A model generated the notes under the pieces. That model was not told the origin of the DNA, ran no database searches, and saw only the letters and a list, made by a program, of their open reading frames with translations. The position numbers and the translations under genes were made by a program. A stretch of DNA of 64,000 bases from Candidatus Sulfopaludibacter sp. SbA3 (GTDB taxonomy: Bacteria; Pseudomonadota; Alphaproteobacteria; Caulobacterales; Hyphomonadaceae), in contig CAMEDD010000005.1 of assembly GCA_945913285.1 (NCBI GenBank), positions 1-64,000 of the forward strand. The letters run 5' to 3'. Of the stretch, positions 53,469 through 61,496 are shown in pieces. How positions within the stretch are numbered: the first letter of the stretch is position 1; each line of letters begins with the position of its first letter.

Positions 53469-54697
53469 CGTGCTTCGACTTTCGGTGCGCTCACGCCGTT
53501 ACGGACAGCATCAAGACTGGCAGCGAGGTCCGCCAGGTACGCGTCCGCCACCTCCGCATGTTTCGGTGACAGCATCAGGTGCAGGCTCGCCGGCTCCGCC
53601 GTGAACGAGGTGAACCAGCCGCGGGCCCGGATGGCGCTGTAGAGCGCCAGCGTCTCAGCCTCCGGATGACGGAACGCGACGAGGCCAAGCTGCGGTTTGC
53701 CGAGAATTTCAAACCCGAGCGCGCGCACGCCCGCTTCGATCTTCTCGCGCGTCGCGCAGACGATACCCTGTTTCTCGCGGTAGCCGGAAACGCCGAGTAC
53801 GTTCATCACCGCCCAGGCCGCCGAGATCGCGCCGCCAGGCCGCGTGCCCGCCAGCGTCGGCGTCTTCATCGGCGCGCCGCTCCAGTCGCGCATCGAAAAT
53901 GGCATGTGACGGTAGAGCTCCTCCGAACGAAACAGCACCGTCGAGGCGCCCTTCGCGCAATAGCCATACTTGTGCAGGTCCGCGCTCATCGACCGCACGC
54001 CCGGCACTTCAAAGTCGAAGGCCGGAACCGGCACGCCGTTCATGCGGGCGAAGGGCGCAAAATATCCGCCGACGCATGCATCGACATGCAACCAGACGTC
54101 CTTTGCGTTGGCGATCTCCCCGAGCGCGGCGATGGGGTCGATGATGCCGTGCGGAAAATTCGGCGCGGATCCCACAATCATGATGGTGGAGGCGTCGATC
54201 GCCTCCGCCATCGCGGCGGGGTCGGCCTCATAGCTGCCATCGCCTTTCAGCGGCACGCGCCGCACCGAAATGTCCATTAGGTGCGCGGCCTTGTCGAAGG
54301 CGAGGTGGGCCGAGCGCGGCAGGACAATGTTGTGATCCGACGGCGGGTTGCCATTGGCGCGGGCGAAGTCGCGCGCGGCCTTCATCGCCATGGTGATCGA
54401 GTCCGTGCCGCCCGACGTCATGGCGCCGGCTGCACCCGCCGGCCCGTGCAACAGGTCCAGGGCCATGGAGACCACGTCCTTCTCCATCTGGGCGAGCGAT
54501 GGGAACGCAAGCGGCCCCAGACCGTTCTCTGACATGAAGAGACCGTAGGCATCCTGCTGGACATGGTGAATGTCCTCGCCCGCGTTAAAGACGTAAACGG
54601 CCGTTCGCCCGCTTCGCCAGTCCACGTCGCCGTGTCCGCGCGCGATCATTTCCGCGCGCAGGTCGTCCCAGTTGCGTCCTTCCGGCGGCATCTGCAT
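53459..54697 (-). CDS. PLP-dependent lyase/decarboxylase, sphingosine-1-phosphate lyase-like
   Basis: 412-residue fold-I enzyme. TSGGTDSITMAMKAARDFAR, VDACVGGYFAPFAR, and the PLP lysine in SADLHKYGYCAKGASTVLFR are features of sphingosine-phosphate lyases (the group that shares DPL1/SPL-type TSGGTESI and HKYGY), more than of glutamate decarboxylases. Such enzymes split phosphorylated long-chain bases to a fatty aldehyde and phosphoethanolamine. The ATG at 54697 has GGGAG seven bases upstream. It overlaps the convergent ENPP gene at the stop codons (10 bp). There is no N-terminal membrane helix, unlike the eukaryotic enzyme. Confidence 0.82.
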   Translation of the reverse strand: MQMPPEGRNWDDLRAEMIARGHGDVDWRSGRTAVYVFNAGEDIHHVQQDAYGLFMSENGLGPLAFPSLAQMEKDVVSMALDLLHGPAGAAGAMTSGGTDSITMAMKAARDFARANGNPPSDHNIVLPRSAHLAFDKAAHLMDISVRRVPLKGDGSYEADPAAMAEAIDASTIMIVGSAPNFPHGIIDPIAALGEIANAKDVWLHVDACVGGYFAPFARMNGVPVPAFDFEVPGVRSMSADLHKYGYCAKGASTVLFRSEELYRHMPFSMRDWSGAPMKTPTLAGTRPGGAISAAWAVMNVLGVSGYREKQGIVCATREKIEAGVRALGFEILGKPQLGLVAFRHPEAETLALYSAIRARGWFTSFTAEPASLHLMLSPKHAEVADAYLADLAASLDAVRNGVSAPKVEARYS

Positions 54698-54875
54698 GCC
54701 CGGTCTCCCTTGCATCACCGGCATCAGTCTAGGCTTTGTCCGCTTCGCTGACCAGCATCTCTGCGCGAGAAGAAAATAAATGCTCGCGCGTCGCGCTAAG
54801 GGCGTTGCAGGCTCTGGACGCACCGCATAATTTACCGTTTGCTAACCTACCAGTTTCGAGAGAGAGCGCGCGCAG

Positions 54876-55334
54876 ATGACAGACTACATTGGATATGACG
54901 CGCTCACCCAGGCCGCCTCGCGCGGTGTGGTGCGCGAAGCGCTTCGCCGCGCGCGAACAAATGGCGGCATGCCGGGCGACCATCATTTCTATGTGTCCTT
55001 TCGTACGCGCGCGCCGGGCGTGAAAATCGCAGATCATCTCGTGCAGCGGTTCCCGGAAGAGGTGACTATTGTCATCCAGCACCAATATTGGGACCTTGAG
55101 GTTCAAGATGGCCACTTCGAGATTGTCCTGAAGTTCGCGGGCGTGCCGCAACAACTGTCGATCCCGTTCGCGGCTATCACGCGCTTCGTCGATCCGTCCG
55201 TCAGTTTCGGCCTTACCTTGCAAACGCACGGCAAGGACGCCAGCGTGCTCGCACCGGCCAAGGACGCGGCGGTAGAGCCGCCCGCAGCGCCGGCCGAAAC
55301 GGTCGTCAGCCTTGACGCCTACCGGCGCAAGTAA
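54876..55334 (+). CDS. sspB: ClpXP adaptor SspB (alpha type)
   Basis: 152 residues. The tag-binding domain (about 5-125) has YIGYDALTQAASRGVVREAL, HHFYVSFRTRAPGV, FPEEVTIVIQHQYWDLEV and FGLTLQ, the alphaproteobacterial SspB pattern. A Pro/Ala linker then leads to the C-terminal ClpX-binding tail VVSLDAYRRK, with the conserved V-V-x-L-D-x-F/Y-R-K. It delivers ssrA-tagged proteins to ClpXP. The tag made by the tmRNA in this window (ANDNFAEGELLAA) contains the AND/NF elements that SspB reads. GAGAGAGAG precedes the ATG. Confidence 0.93.
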   Translation: MTDYIGYDALTQAASRGVVREALRRARTNGGMPGDHHFYVSFRTRAPGVKIADHLVQRFPEEVTIVIQHQYWDLEVQDGHFEIVLKFAGVPQQLSIPFAAITRFVDPSVSFGLTLQTHGKDASVLAPAKDAAVEPPAAPAETVVSLDAYRRK

Positions 55335-55345
55335 GGCGCCGCGAC

Positions 55346-55798
55346 TTGTCCGAGATCTCGCCGCCCCGCGTCTCGGACGCCGACATGCTGGCGCGTTTCC
55401 AGAATTCGAAAAAGCGTCCGCCCTGCTCGGATACGCTCGGCATGCGTCTCGCCGCGCTGAGCCAGGATGAGAAATGGGTGCGGATGGAGTTTGACGTCTC
55501 GCCGTCCTTCGCCAATCCGACCGGCGCGGTGCAGGGCGGTTTCATTTCCGCGATGATGGACGAGGCGATGAGCACGGCCGTAATCATCGCGTCGAACGTC
55601 ACGATGACCGCGCCGACGCTCGAGATGAAGACGAGCTACCTGAAGCGCCTGATGCCCGGCAAGGCGAGCGTCGAGGCCCGCATCCTGAAGCTCGGCAAGT
55701 CTGCGGCTTTCATGGAAGCCGACTGTTTCGATGCATCGGGCGATCTGGTGGCGCGCGCGACCGCTACTGCGATCCCGATGCTTTTCAAAAAGTTGTAA
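55346..55798 (+). CDS. PaaI-type hotdog thioesterase
   Basis: 150 residues. PTGAVQGGFISAMMDEAMS is the active-site helix (GG-x4-DEA form) and LEMKTSYLKRLMPGKASVEA the central strands of a PaaI-like thioesterase. The start is probably the TTG at 55346 (AAGG ten bases before it) or the ATG at 55385. It lies 11 bp after sspB on the same strand and is probably co-transcribed with it. It is the third hotdog thioesterase in the window. Confidence 0.8.
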   Translation: MSEISPPRVSDADMLARFQNSKKRPPCSDTLGMRLAALSQDEKWVRMEFDVSPSFANPTGAVQGGFISAMMDEAMSTAVIIASNVTMTAPTLEMKTSYLKRLMPGKASVEARILKLGKSAAFMEADCFDASGDLVARATATAIPMLFKKL

Positions 55799-55862
55799 GC
55801 ACCCGTCCTCAAAATCGGCTATGCTCATGCCATAATCAAAAACTCCCCGGGAGGAGATGATC

Positions 55863-57095
55863 ATGGCGGACGATCAGCAGGCGCCACAGGGCGTTCCACA
55901 ATCCATCTTTGAACTTTCGGCCTTCAATCCGGTGGCGCGCGACAATCCGCACCCATTGCTGAAATCGCTTCGTGACGCCTGCCCGGTGATGCGCGACGAG
56001 CCGAACAAGACCTGGCTCCTGTCCCGCTACAAGGACGTGCGCGACACCGTGAATGACCGGACCTTCGTGCGGCATCCCTCGAACGCCGAACCCGGCTCGA
56101 TCACCTCGCGGCTGGTGGACGAGGCGGGTGACAACCGGCGCACGAGCATCCTGTTCCTCGACGATCCCGATCATGCTCGCATCCGCCAGCCTCTCGCCAA
56201 GGCCTTCTATGCCCGCATTAACCGAATGCGGCCCGAGATCGAAGCAATGATCGACGAGATCATCGACGCGGCGCCGATGTCCGGTGAGTTCGACCTGATG
56301 GCGGAGATCGCCGTTCCGCTGCCGGTACTGGTGATTGCCCGCATCCTCGGCGTGGACGAAGCCCGGCTCGCCGACTTCCGCGAATGGTCGGAAGACGTGA
56401 TCCTCAGCCTCAATCCTCTGCGCACGCCGGAAGAAAACGAACGCATGATGACCGGCGCGGCAGCGCTCGATGAGTATTTCTCGCAGCTGATGGCTGAGCG
56501 GCGGGCGGCGCCCCGGGACGATCTCGTCTCCGACATGGTGCAGCTGCAGGCGCGCGGGGAGGCGAATGTCGAGGATGACGAAGTGCGCCTCAACCTGCAG
56601 GCCTTGCTGGTGGGCGGCAACCTTACGACAACCGACCTGATCGGCAACGGCATTTGGCTGCTGCTGATGCATCCGCAGCAGGCCGAGGCGCTGCGCGCGC
56701 ATCCGGAACTTGCGGCGCAGGCGGTTGAGGAAGTTCTCCGCTTTGAAGCGCCGGTGTCGCTGACCTCCCGGATCCTCGCGGAAGACCGCGCGGTGGCCGG
56801 CTGCCCGATGAAGGCCAGCCAGCCGGTCTGGATGTCGCTCGCGGCCGCCAACCGCGACCCCGATGCGTTTGAAGAACCGGAAGCCTTCGACATCACGCGC
56901 AAACGCACGGGCCATGTGGCGTTCGGGGGAGGGCCGCACATCTGCATCGGCGCGCCGCTCGCGCGCATCGAGGCGCGCCATGTGTACCTGAAACTGCTGG
57001 AGCGTTACCCGAACATGCGCCTGCCGGAACAGACGCTGGAATGGCGCGCCCTGCCGTTCTTCCGGGGGCTCGAACGGCTTGTCGTCGCGGTTTAG
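55863..57095 (+). CDS. Cytochrome P450
   Basis: 410-residue soluble bacterial P450. The heme loop is FGGGPHICIGAPLAR with Cys361. The I-helix LLVGGNLTTTDLIGN has G-G-N in place of the usual A-G, plus the Thr used for O2 activation. EEVLR supplies E-x-x-R. It resembles CYP107/CYP203-like bacterial families; the exact family needs alignment. No ferredoxin or reductase gene is adjacent. The start at 55863 has GGAGG eight bases upstream. Its TAG shares bases with the TAA of the convergent rusA-like gene. Confidence 0.92.
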   Translation: MADDQQAPQGVPQSIFELSAFNPVARDNPHPLLKSLRDACPVMRDEPNKTWLLSRYKDVRDTVNDRTFVRHPSNAEPGSITSRLVDEAGDNRRTSILFLDDPDHARIRQPLAKAFYARINRMRPEIEAMIDEIIDAAPMSGEFDLMAEIAVPLPVLVIARILGVDEARLADFREWSEDVILSLNPLRTPEENERMMTGAAALDEYFSQLMAERRAAPRDDLVSDMVQLQARGEANVEDDEVRLNLQALLVGGNLTTTDLIGNGIWLLLMHPQQAEALRAHPELAAQAVEEVLRFEAPVSLTSRILAEDRAVAGCPMKASQPVWMSLAAANRDPDAFEEPEAFDITRKRTGHVAFGGGPHICIGAPLARIEARHVYLKLLERYPNMRLPEQTLEWRALPFFRGLERLVVAV

Positions 57096-57460
57096 CCCAG
57101 CGCTTCGGCCAGCAGCCAGATGCCGTCGCGCGTCCCCGCCCGCCGCTCGATCAGCAGGCGCGCGACCTGGCGGTCATCCTCGAAGACATTGCCGGTGAGC
57201 GAATCGAGGAGGGCCTTGGCGATATTGTCGAGGTCCATCCAGGGGGCCTCGCCGAGGTGTTCCATCACGATATGGACGCTGTAATCGCCGTATCCAGGGC
57301 GCAGGCGGGGGAAATCCTTGCGGAAGAACTCGCGCAGCAGGGTCTTGTAGTATTTGGTCTGGGTGGTGAGGCCGGTACAGGTGACTTCGAGCGCGCCGGT
57401 GCCGGTGATGCGCGCGCGCACTTTCCCGGCGCTGATCCATTCCGTTTCGAGCGTTTTCAT
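57092..57460 (-). CDS. RusA-family Holliday junction resolvase
   Basis: 122 residues. The RusA active-site segment WMDLDNIAKALLDSLTGNVFEDDRQVARL carries the three acidic residues and the Lys (D-x-D-N-x3-K ... DD-x-QV) typical of this family of phage- and chromosome-borne resolvases. LREFFRKDFPR precedes it, and the C-terminus WLLAEAL is short. No other phage gene is near, so it appears to be a domesticated copy. The ATG at 57460 is the first start after the in-frame shadow region. The stop overlaps the P450 stop by three bases. Confidence 0.82.
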   Translation of the reverse strand: MKTLETEWISAGKVRARITGTGALEVTCTGLTTQTKYYKTLLREFFRKDFPRLRPGYGDYSVHIVMEHLGEAPWMDLDNIAKALLDSLTGNVFEDDRQVARLLIERRAGTRDGIWLLAEALG

Positions 57461-57504
57461 CGCTGCCCAGACTAGCCGCTTTGGGCCGCAGAACCAGTCC
57501 ATAA

Positions 57505-57531
57505 ACCGTCCACAAGTTTGGTATGGACGGT
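57505..57531. promoter_or_regulatory. Inverted repeat in the rusA-fumC divergent promoter region
   Basis: ACCGTCCA (57505-57512) and TGGACGGT (57524-57531) form a perfect 8-bp inverted repeat with an 11-bp spacer. It lies 44 bp upstream of the rusA-like start and 109 bp upstream of fumC. It could be an operator for a dimeric regulator. Confidence 0.4.
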
Positions 57532-57640
57532 GAGAGCATTTTCGCGTCTGGGGCGGTAACCCTTCGGCGGGCTTGAAGGGCGGGGGCGCCCTCGCTAGAC
57601 CCCCCGGACCACACGACACAAGCCCGATCAGGAGCCCCCC

Positions 57641-59044
57641 ATGGCCGCCAAGACCCCCACCCGCACCGAAACCGACACGTTCGGCCCTATCGAGGTCGAG
57701 GCGGACAAGTACTGGGGCGCGCAGGCGCAGCGCTCGCTGGGGAATTTCAAGATCGGCTGGGAGAAGCAGCCCGCGCCGATCGTCCGCGCGCTCGGCATCG
57801 TCAAGAAGGCGGCGGCCGAGACCAACATGGCGCTCGGCAAGCTGGATCCGGGGTTGGGGAAGGTGATTATCCAGGCTTCCGATGAAGTGATCGAAGGCAA
57901 GCTGAACGCGCATTTCCCGCTGGTCGTCTGGCAGACGGGGTCCGGCACCCAGTCGAACATGAATGCCAACGAGGTGATCTCCAACCGCGCCATCGAGATC
58001 CTCGGCGGCGAGATGGGCTCGAAGAAGCCGGTCCACCCGAACGACCATGTCAACATGAGCCAGTCGTCGAACGACACGTTCCCGACCGCCATGCACATCG
58101 CCTGCGCCGAGGAAGTCGTGCACAAGCTGCTGCCGGCGCTGCAGGTGCTGCACAATGCGCTGAACGACAAGGCGCAGGCCTGGAAGGCGATCATCAAGAT
58201 CGGCCGTACCCACACGCAGGATGCGACGCCGGTCACGCTGGGTCAGGAATTTTCAGGATACGCAAAGCAGATCGAGAACGGCATTAAACGGATCGAGATG
58301 AGCCTGCCAATGCTGATGGAACTCGCGCAGGGCGGCACGGCCGTCGGCACAGGGCTCGCCTCGCCGGCGGGATTTGCAGAAGGCGTTGCCTCCAAGATCA
58401 GCCAGATCACGGGCATGAAGTTCACGTCGGCGCCTAACAAGTTCGAAGCGCTCGCTGCGCATGATGCGATGGTATTCACGCATGGCGCGATCACGACCGC
58501 GGCGATGAGCTGCTTCAAGATCGCCAACGATATCCGCTTCCTGGGCTCGGGTCCACGGTCCGGACTTGGCGAGCTGGCGCTGCCGGAAAACGAGCCCGGC
58601 TCGTCGATCATGCCGGGCAAGGTGAACCCTACTCAGTGCGAAGCGATGACCCAGGTGTGCGCGCACATCCTCGGCAACAATGCCGCCATCGCATTTGCGG
58701 GCTCGCAGGGTCATTTCGAACTGAACGTTTTCAACCCGATGATGGCCTACAACTTCCTGCAATCGGTGCAGCTGCTGGCGGACGCGTCGGTTTCTTTCAC
58801 CGAGAACTGCGTGGTCGGCATCGAGCCGCGCCTCGACAATATCAAGCGCGGCCTCGAGAATTCGCTGATGCTGGTGACGCCGCTCAAGGAAAAGTATGGC
58901 TATGACCTAGCCGCGAAGGTCGCCAAGACCGCGCACAAGAACGGCACGACGCTGAAGGTGGAAGCCCTGAAGCTCGGCATTTCCGAAGCGGACTTTGACG
59001 CCATCGTGCGGCCGGAAAACATGATCGGTCCAGATCCTGCCTGA
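57641..59044 (+). CDS. fumC: Fumarate hydratase, class II
   Basis: 467 residues. The superfamily signature [16 protein letters not shown] (with the catalytic Ser loop), [14 protein letters not shown] and [14 protein letters not shown] identify a class II fumarase, which converts fumarate and malate in the TCA cycle and needs no iron-sulfur cluster. The start is the ATG at 57641. A 10-bp tandem repeat begins in its final codons and runs past the stop. Confidence 0.95.
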   Translation: MAAKTPTRTETDTFGPIEVEADKYWGAQAQRSLGNFKIGWEKQPAPIVRALGIVKKAAAETNMALGKLDPGLGKVIIQASDEVIEGKLNAHFPLVVWQTGSGTQSNMNANEVISNRAIEILGGEMGSKKPVHPNDHVNMSQSSNDTFPTAMHIACAEEVVHKLLPALQVLHNALNDKAQAWKAIIKIGRTHTQDATPVTLGQEFSGYAKQIENGIKRIEMSLPMLMELAQGGTAVGTGLASPAGFAEGVASKISQITGMKFTSAPNKFEALAAHDAMVFTHGAITTAAMSCFKIANDIRFLGSGPRSGLGELALPENEPGSSIMPGKVNPTQCEAMTQVCAHILGNNAAIAFAGSQGHFELNVFNPMMAYNFLQSVQLLADASVSFTENCVVGIEPRLDNIKRGLENSLMLVTPLKEKYGYDLAAKVAKTAHKNGTTLKVEALKLGISEADFDAIVRPENMIGPDPA

Positions 59045-59080
59045 TCCTGCCAGATCTGGCCCGATCTGGCCCGATCTGGC
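59031..59080. repeat. Five tandem copies of a 10-bp unit at the 3' end of fumC
   Basis: Consecutive 10-mers CAGATCCTGC, CTGATCCTGC, CAGATCTGGC, CCGATCTGGC and CCGATCTGGC run across the stop codon of fumC. The unit is not a multiple of three, and most of the array is non-coding. Confidence 0.8.
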
Positions 59081-59156
59081 CTGACGCCTTCCTGAACAGG
59101 CGTTCATTTCGGAAGACGGGGAGTGCGTATTGCGGATCTAACGCCTCGGCCACAAG

Positions 59157-59543
59157 TTGCCACGGGGAATTGGCGGCCGTGCAGAGGCAGAAGCCAGCGA
59201 AGGCGTGCGCAACGTGTCGACGCTGATCGCTGCGTGGCACGCCGGCGAGCAGCGCTTTGACCTCGTTGGCGCTGCATTATTTGCCGCGATGGACGGCGAT
59301 GTGCTCGCAGCTGTGGGCGGCGTGAAGCGCGAGACCGCGCTGGCAGAGTCCGCACTGCGTATGCACCGGTTCTGCGTCCACCCCATGTATCGACGGCCCG
59401 GCATGGGCCGCGATCTCGCGCAAACCGTCATGGATCACGCACTGAGCGATGCATCTGGGCTGACCTGCAACGCGCGCGCCACACCGCTCGCCGCGCCCTT
59501 CTGGGAAGCCCTGGGATTTCTGAAAGCCGAGGCGGACGGCTAA
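59157..59543 (+). CDS. GNAT-family acetyltransferase (N-terminus uncertain)
   Basis: About 128 residues starting from a TTG. The GNAT core is clear: AALFAAMDGDVLAAVGGVKRE, then MHRFCVHPMYRRPGMGRDLAQTVMDHAL with the R/Q-x-x-G-x-G acetyl-CoA loop, and APFWEALGFLKA at the end. The N-terminal helices are truncated. A good start (GTG 59123 with CGGGGA) opens VRIADLTPRPQVA in a different frame, which looks like the true N-terminus. A single-base shift near 59160-59190 may have damaged the gene, or the start is simply non-standard. Confidence 0.65.
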   Translation: MPRGIGGRAEAEASEGVRNVSTLIAAWHAGEQRFDLVGAALFAAMDGDVLAAVGGVKRETALAESALRMHRFCVHPMYRRPGMGRDLAQTVMDHALSDASGLTCNARATPLAAPFWEALGFLKAEADG

Positions 59544-59596
59544 ATACATATACTCCGTACCAGGATAAAAAACGGCGCATAGCAGCCATGCGGGAA

Positions 59597-59613
59597 TTCC
59601 GGCAAGGCCGGAA
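59597..59613. terminator. Hairpin serving either neighbour
   Basis: TTCCGGC-AAG-GCCGGAA is a perfect 7-bp stem 53 bp after the GNAT stop on the + strand and 8 bp after the small ORF stop on the - strand. There is no U tract, so it is only a weak terminator candidate. Confidence 0.35.
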
Positions 59614-59620
59614 CTCGCCT

Positions 59621-59722
59621 TTAAAGCGTGCAGAATGACGCCGTGATCGGCTTGGCGCCGCGCTGGAACAAGTCAACTGGCTCATGTTTCATGACGCCTC
59701 CCCGCTCATTAAGCCGGTCCAT
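59621..59722 (-). CDS. Possible 33-residue small protein
   Basis: An open frame too short for usual gene calling reads MDRLNERGGVMKHEPVDLF and continues QRGAKPITASFCTL before TAA. GGGGAGG lies four bases before an internal ATG (59692), so the product may be only 23 residues. The frame stays open upstream to about 59758 (TTG-initiated, 45 residues, with LRKLTQENGSNA). The composition is protein-like, with no low-complexity run. It may be a genuine small protein or the tail of a decayed gene. Confidence 0.35.
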   Translation of the reverse strand: MDRLNERGGVMKHEPVDLFQRGAKPITASFCTL

Positions 59723-59854
59723 CGCATTGCTGCCATTTTCCTGCGTCAGCTTGCGCAACGCGGTGGATAATTTCAGTCAGTGTAATGATTAAAATCCGAA
59801 AACTGCAGAAGAAATCTATTTCCCATAAGATAAGAGGTTGACTTTCATTCAACG

Positions 59855-59905
59855 ATGAAAGAAATTTTTCTCAAGGGGCGATGGTCGCCCTTCGGGAGGA
59901 AATGA
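59855..59905 (+). CDS. Possible 16-codon leader peptide of the traG-like gene
   Basis: ATG AAA GAA starts a 16-residue frame (MKEIFLKGRWSPFGRK) ending in TGA at 59903-59905, three bases before the traG-like ATG at 59908. GGGCGA (59876-59881) pairs with TCGCCC (59885-59890) within it, just before the GGGAGGA ribosome site. Translation of the leader could open this hairpin. No ribosome site of its own is obvious, so this is speculative. Confidence 0.3.
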   Translation: MKEIFLKGRWSPFGRK

Positions 59906-59907
59906 AC

Positions 59908-61365
59908 ATGTCTGGGTCATCTGGCACTCCTAGGGGCTGGGATCCCGGTGGGGCAGGGACCGGGAAGCCGAAGCGCAAAGCCAAGGCCGCTGCAACACAC
60001 AAGACGGGCGGCAAGCGCCGCAATAAGTTACCGGATACGGATCATCGTCTGCCCAAGGGCGGCGACCGGATCCTGCTCGGCTGGCAGATCGATAGCGACC
60101 GTCAACAGGTCGGCTTTCGAGACGGCCCTGTGCCGGAAACCAAAGCCGGCAAGCCGATCTGGCTTGAAGGCGAAGGCCATATGATCACCATTGCGCCAAC
60201 AGGCGCGGGCAAGGGGCGCGGCGCCCTGATCCCGAACCTGCTGGTCTATCCAGGACCGGTCATCGTGATCGATCCGAAAGGCGAAGCCTGCCACATCACG
60301 GCACAAGCCCGCCGGCAAATGGGCCATAAAGTCCACGTCATTGATCCCTTCGCGATCGTGTCGGCGCAAACGGACAGCCTGAATCCGATGGATGCGTTCG
60401 ATATCCCGGGTGTGGACGCCTCGGCGCTCGCCATGGATATCGCCAAGCAGCTGTCTGGTGGCGGCAAGATCTCCAAGGATCCCTTCTGGGATATTCGCGG
60501 GCATGACCTGTCCGCGGGTGTGATCGCCGCCATCGCGGCCACACGGCCTCCGGAAGAGCGAAACCTGATTCAGGTCCGCCGGCTGCTGAAGCGTGATGAC
60601 AGCAACTACAACCTTGCTGTGCTTCTTGATACGTGCGGCAAGAACCTGCCCTCCTTCGCGTATGACGAAATTTCAAATTATCTTCAGACGGTGGAGGTTA
60701 CACGTTCGGGCATTCATGCGACGGCCTGCAGCTACTTCTCGGTGATTGCATCGGAAGCGGCCCAGAGGACGGTAGCGAAGTCCACCATCGACCTTGCGGC
60801 GGTCCGGCGGGGGGATCCGGTCACGATCTACCTGGTCGTGCCGCCCACGAAGCTGGCCAGCCATGCGCCGCTCTTCCGTCTCTGGACGGCGGCGCTGATG
60901 TCGGCCGTGCTGTCACGGGACGGAAACCTGCCGGAACATCGCACGCTGTTTGCGATCGATGAGTGCGCTCAGCTCGGAGACTTCGGCCTGTTGCCGATGG
61001 TCTACACGCTGGCGCGGTCCTACGGGATGCGTGTCTGGGCCTTCTTCCAGGACCTCGCGCAGATCCGGCAGATGCTGCCGGATGCCTGGCAGACCGTGAT
61101 CAACAACACAGCGGCCATCCAGGCCTTCGGGACGTCAACTTTTTTGTCGGCGACGGATCTGGAGAATGTGCTGGGTGATTTCTCCGCGGACGGGCTGCGG
61201 AACATGGATGGGAACCATCTGGCACTCCAGATCGCCCGGCAGCGGGGCATCACCGCACGCCGGCTCGATTATCTCTGCGACCCGGCGTTTGAGGGGCTCT
61301 TTGCCCCTCATCCCCTGATGGGGGGCCAGCCGCTCAATCGAGGCGGGCCACCTGTGGCCCTCTGA
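59908..61365 (+). CDS. VirD4/TraG-like conjugative coupling ATPase, orphan
   Basis: 485 residues of the T4SS coupling-protein (TraG/VirD4) family. Walker A is APTGAGKG (96-103), IPNLLVYPGPVIVIDPKGEAC follows it, Walker B is LFAIDECAQLGDFGLL, and the late AFGTSTFLSATDLENVLG matches the family. Notably the N-terminus has no transmembrane helices. Instead there is a basic segment (KPKRKAKAAATHKTGGKRRNK), so it is a cytosolic version. No relaxase, VirB gene or oriT is in the window. The ATG at 59908 has GGGAGGA seven bases upstream. Chromosomal solo copies may have been repurposed. Confidence 0.87.
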   Translation: MSGSSGTPRGWDPGGAGTGKPKRKAKAAATHKTGGKRRNKLPDTDHRLPKGGDRILLGWQIDSDRQQVGFRDGPVPETKAGKPIWLEGEGHMITIAPTGAGKGRGALIPNLLVYPGPVIVIDPKGEACHITAQARRQMGHKVHVIDPFAIVSAQTDSLNPMDAFDIPGVDASALAMDIAKQLSGGGKISKDPFWDIRGHDLSAGVIAAIAATRPPEERNLIQVRRLLKRDDSNYNLAVLLDTCGKNLPSFAYDEISNYLQTVEVTRSGIHATACSYFSVIASEAAQRTVAKSTIDLAAVRRGDPVTIYLVVPPTKLASHAPLFRLWTAALMSAVLSRDGNLPEHRTLFAIDECAQLGDFGLLPMVYTLARSYGMRVWAFFQDLAQIRQMLPDAWQTVINNTAAIQAFGTSTFLSATDLENVLGDFSADGLRNMDGNHLALQIARQRGITARRLDYLCDPAFEGLFAPHPLMGGQPLNRGGPPVAL

Positions 61366-61371
61366 TCGTGT

Positions 61372-61404
61372 GGCGGCCCGCAGGATGTTGTCTTGCGGGC
61401 GGCC
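61372..61404. terminator. Hairpin after the traG-like gene
   Basis: GGCGGCCCGCA (61372-61382) can pair with TGCGGGCGGCC (61394-61404), with CCCGCA/TGCGGG as the firm core. It starts seven bases after the stop. No U tract is present. Confidence 0.4.
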
Positions 61405-61496
61405 ATGTTTGCTTGTTCAGATGGCTTGCTGACGCGGCGGGCTTGCCCGGCTAGGATGTTTCGAAAGAATCACCCGTGCCCGGAAAGGCCCTGTCC

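Larger units (their letters stand above)
59544..59907. other. AT-richer intergenic region before the traG-like gene
   Basis: 364 bp without a long gene. It holds a hairpin at 59597-59613, a probable small ORF on the - strand, a poly-A/T rich segment from 59760 to 59875, and a 16-codon ORF with an overlapping hairpin just ahead of the traG-like gene. Base composition is markedly lower in GC than the flanks. Confidence 0.6.
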
